From Candidatus Saccharimonadota bacterium (GTDB lineage Bacteria > Patescibacteriota > Saccharimonadia > Saccharimonadales > Saccharimonadaceae): a stretch of 36,279 nt of DNA. The translations under genes were made by a program, and so were the position numbers. Location of the stretch: assembly GCA_017536895.1 (NCBI GenBank), contig JAFWCN010000012.1:1-36279 (forward strand), in the 5' to 3' direction. The notes beneath the pieces are model-generated. The model searched no databases, was not told where the DNA came from, and saw nothing but the letters and a program-made list of their open reading frames with translations. The number at the start of each line of letters is the position of its first letter. The stretch's first letter is position 1. This document shows, one piece after another, positions 35,731-36,279 of this stretch.

Positions 35731-36057
35731 TTAAGCATATATCCGAGGATACACATAATCCTCAAAACTTGCCGCCGGATCACACTCGAACAGACACGCG
35801 TCTGCAAAAGCCTCCTCAACCCTAAGAAGCAAAGGGATTATTGTGGCCTGTATCTTGCGGCGATCATGCTCATTGATAAGCTCAGAGCTGTCATCCAGCA
35901 AACGATCAAGCTCATTTACCAGCTCATTCAGCCTGTCTGATCCGGCGTATTGCGCCAGAGTAGAGTCCTTGCTTAAGGCTCCCTCAACCAGGGAATAATA
36001 ACTCCTTTTTAACTTTTCGTAGCGATCCCAAATTCCTGCACATGTGCTATTTGCCAT
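35731..36057 (-). CDS. Small helical protein, 108 aa
   Basis: Starts MANSTCAGIWDRYEKLKRSY at ATG 36057; AAAGGAAGGTG lies upstream, which rules out the in-frame ATG at 36093 as the main start. It is helical and charged, with DRLNELVNELDRLLDDSSEL in the middle and FECDPAASFEDYVYPRIYA at the end. N-terminal similarity to the 84-aa protein (MATSRTFEILWGKFENEKRA) is visible: an MA-x-S start, then aromatic-W-x-x-aromatic-E, then a basic helix. Function is unknown. Promoter TGTGGTATAAT with hexamer 36109-36104. Confidence 0.7.
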   Translation of the reverse strand: MANSTCAGIWDRYEKLKRSYYSLVEGALSKDSTLAQYAGSDRLNELVNELDRLLDDSSELINEHDRRKIQATIIPLLLRVEEAFADACLFECDPAASFEDYVYPRIYA

Positions 36058-36180
36058 TTTTACACCTTCCTTTCTGCTAGAGAAAAACAGCATCTATAAC
36101 CTTATTATACCACAAAACATAAGAAAAATCAACCCAACCGTATTATCTCAGAACCTTTGCAACATAAAATGATAGCCTCT

Positions 36181-36209
36181 TGCCATCAAAAAAGGTAGGC
36201 TCTATACTT
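36181..36209 (+). promoter_or_regulatory. Promoter of the gene at the right edge
   Basis: TTGCCA (36181-36186), 17-bp spacer, TATACT (36204-36209). The arms AGGTAGGC (about 36194-36201) and GCCTACCT (36238-36245) are complementary; the second covers the bases next to the ribosome site. Confidence 0.6.
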
Positions 36210-36244
36210 ATATCAATATCACTTAATAAAGAAAGGGCCTACCT

Positions 36245-36279
36245 ATGTCATATTGTACAGGTAAACACATAGAAAAATC
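36245..36279 (+). CDS. Start of an unidentified gene, cut by the window edge
   Basis: ATG at 36245 after GAAAGGG opens MSYCTGKHIEK and runs off the end after 11 codons. Too little is visible for any identification. The promoter, ribosome site and absence of a stop support a real gene. Confidence 0.45.
   Translation, partial: MSYCTGKHIEK

Noticed and set aside
1-36279. CRISPR array near the Csx3-like gene
   Set aside because: No regularly spaced repeats with unique spacers and no cas genes are visible; the repeats at 5699 and 8920 are single operators.
1-36279. Alternative code with TGA as glycine (as in Gracilibacteria and Absconditabacteria)
   Set aside because: TGA ends genes such as the ROK kinase and the MazG-like gene, and the conserved proteins read without in-frame TGA.

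Overview
The window looks like part of a Candidate Phyla Radiation genome, most likely Candidatus Saccharibacteria (TM7). The evidence is the tail of a divergent 16S rRNA, a strongly reduced gene set (salvage by PnuC, a short IF-2, many small hypothetical proteins), families I associate with this group (a KGG-repeat stress-type protein, a DUF5663-like protein) and very compact spacing. The genetic code appears standard, with TAA, TAG and TGA all used as stops. No 23S, 5S or CRISPR array is visible.

Layout. 1-320: 16S rRNA 3' end, a short trailer and a terminator, so 23S does not follow. 342-5671: mostly single genes with their own promoters (PnuC, inositol-phosphatase family, YgjV-like, an unknown protein, MTA/SAH nucleosidase, MazG-like, 2H-phosphoesterase-like, TrmB-like regulator). 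5699-9237: an RNA-rich, GC-rich accessory locus. It has a palindromic operator, a long structured leader RNA, a Csx3-like small protein, a chain of stem-loops, a 522-aa coiled-coil protein, a 52-aa membrane peptide, then a second copy of the operator and a free-standing ~210-nt RNA related to the leader. 9246-17968: a 666-aa unknown, SpoU methyltransferase, polysaccharide deacetylase, HD hydrolase, tRNA-Ala/tRNA-Ile, GH30 hydrolase, an unknown protein, a candidate sRNA, the KGG protein, a zinc peptidase and a ROK kinase. 18057-28159: rpsA, acyl-CoA synthetase, a glycosyltransferase, a small-multidrug-export-like protein, tRNA-Asn, infB, two membrane proteins, a DUF5663-like protein, fmt, def and a bile-salt-hydrolase-like enzyme. 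28194-36279: priA with an in-frame palindromic insertion, an attenuator-like leader, unknown genes, a small ORF opposed by a candidate antisense RNA, a winged-helix protein, recJ, a CYTH protein, a KwaB-like (DUF4868) protein, two short coiled-coil proteins and the start of a gene cut by the window edge.

Expression style. Fifteen genes have a TATAAT-like hexamer, often as extended TATGNTATAAT, ending only 6 to 10 nt before the start codon. In nine of them the gap is exactly 6 nt, which puts +1 on the ATG, so leaderless mRNA appears to be the default. Genes with real 5' leaders carry strong Shine-Dalgarno sequences matching the CCTCC at the 16S 3' end. Promoters with a full TTGACA-17-TATAAT drive the two related RNAs, the KGG gene and the 112-aa unknown gene.

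How the genes may work together. The regulator at 5671 has the operator over its own -35 region, and the same operator lies 46 bp before the -35 of both related RNAs. I infer one regulon made of the TrmB-like regulator, two RNAs, the Csx3-like protein, the coiled-coil protein and the membrane peptide. Csx3 proteins cleave cyclic oligoadenylate and some 2H phosphoesterases cleave cyclic or 2'-5' nucleotides, so the neighbourhood may deal with nucleotide second messengers in defence or counter-defence. That functional reading is inference. The sequence-level facts (repeated operators, repeated RNA with a compensatory base change, GC shift) are directly visible.
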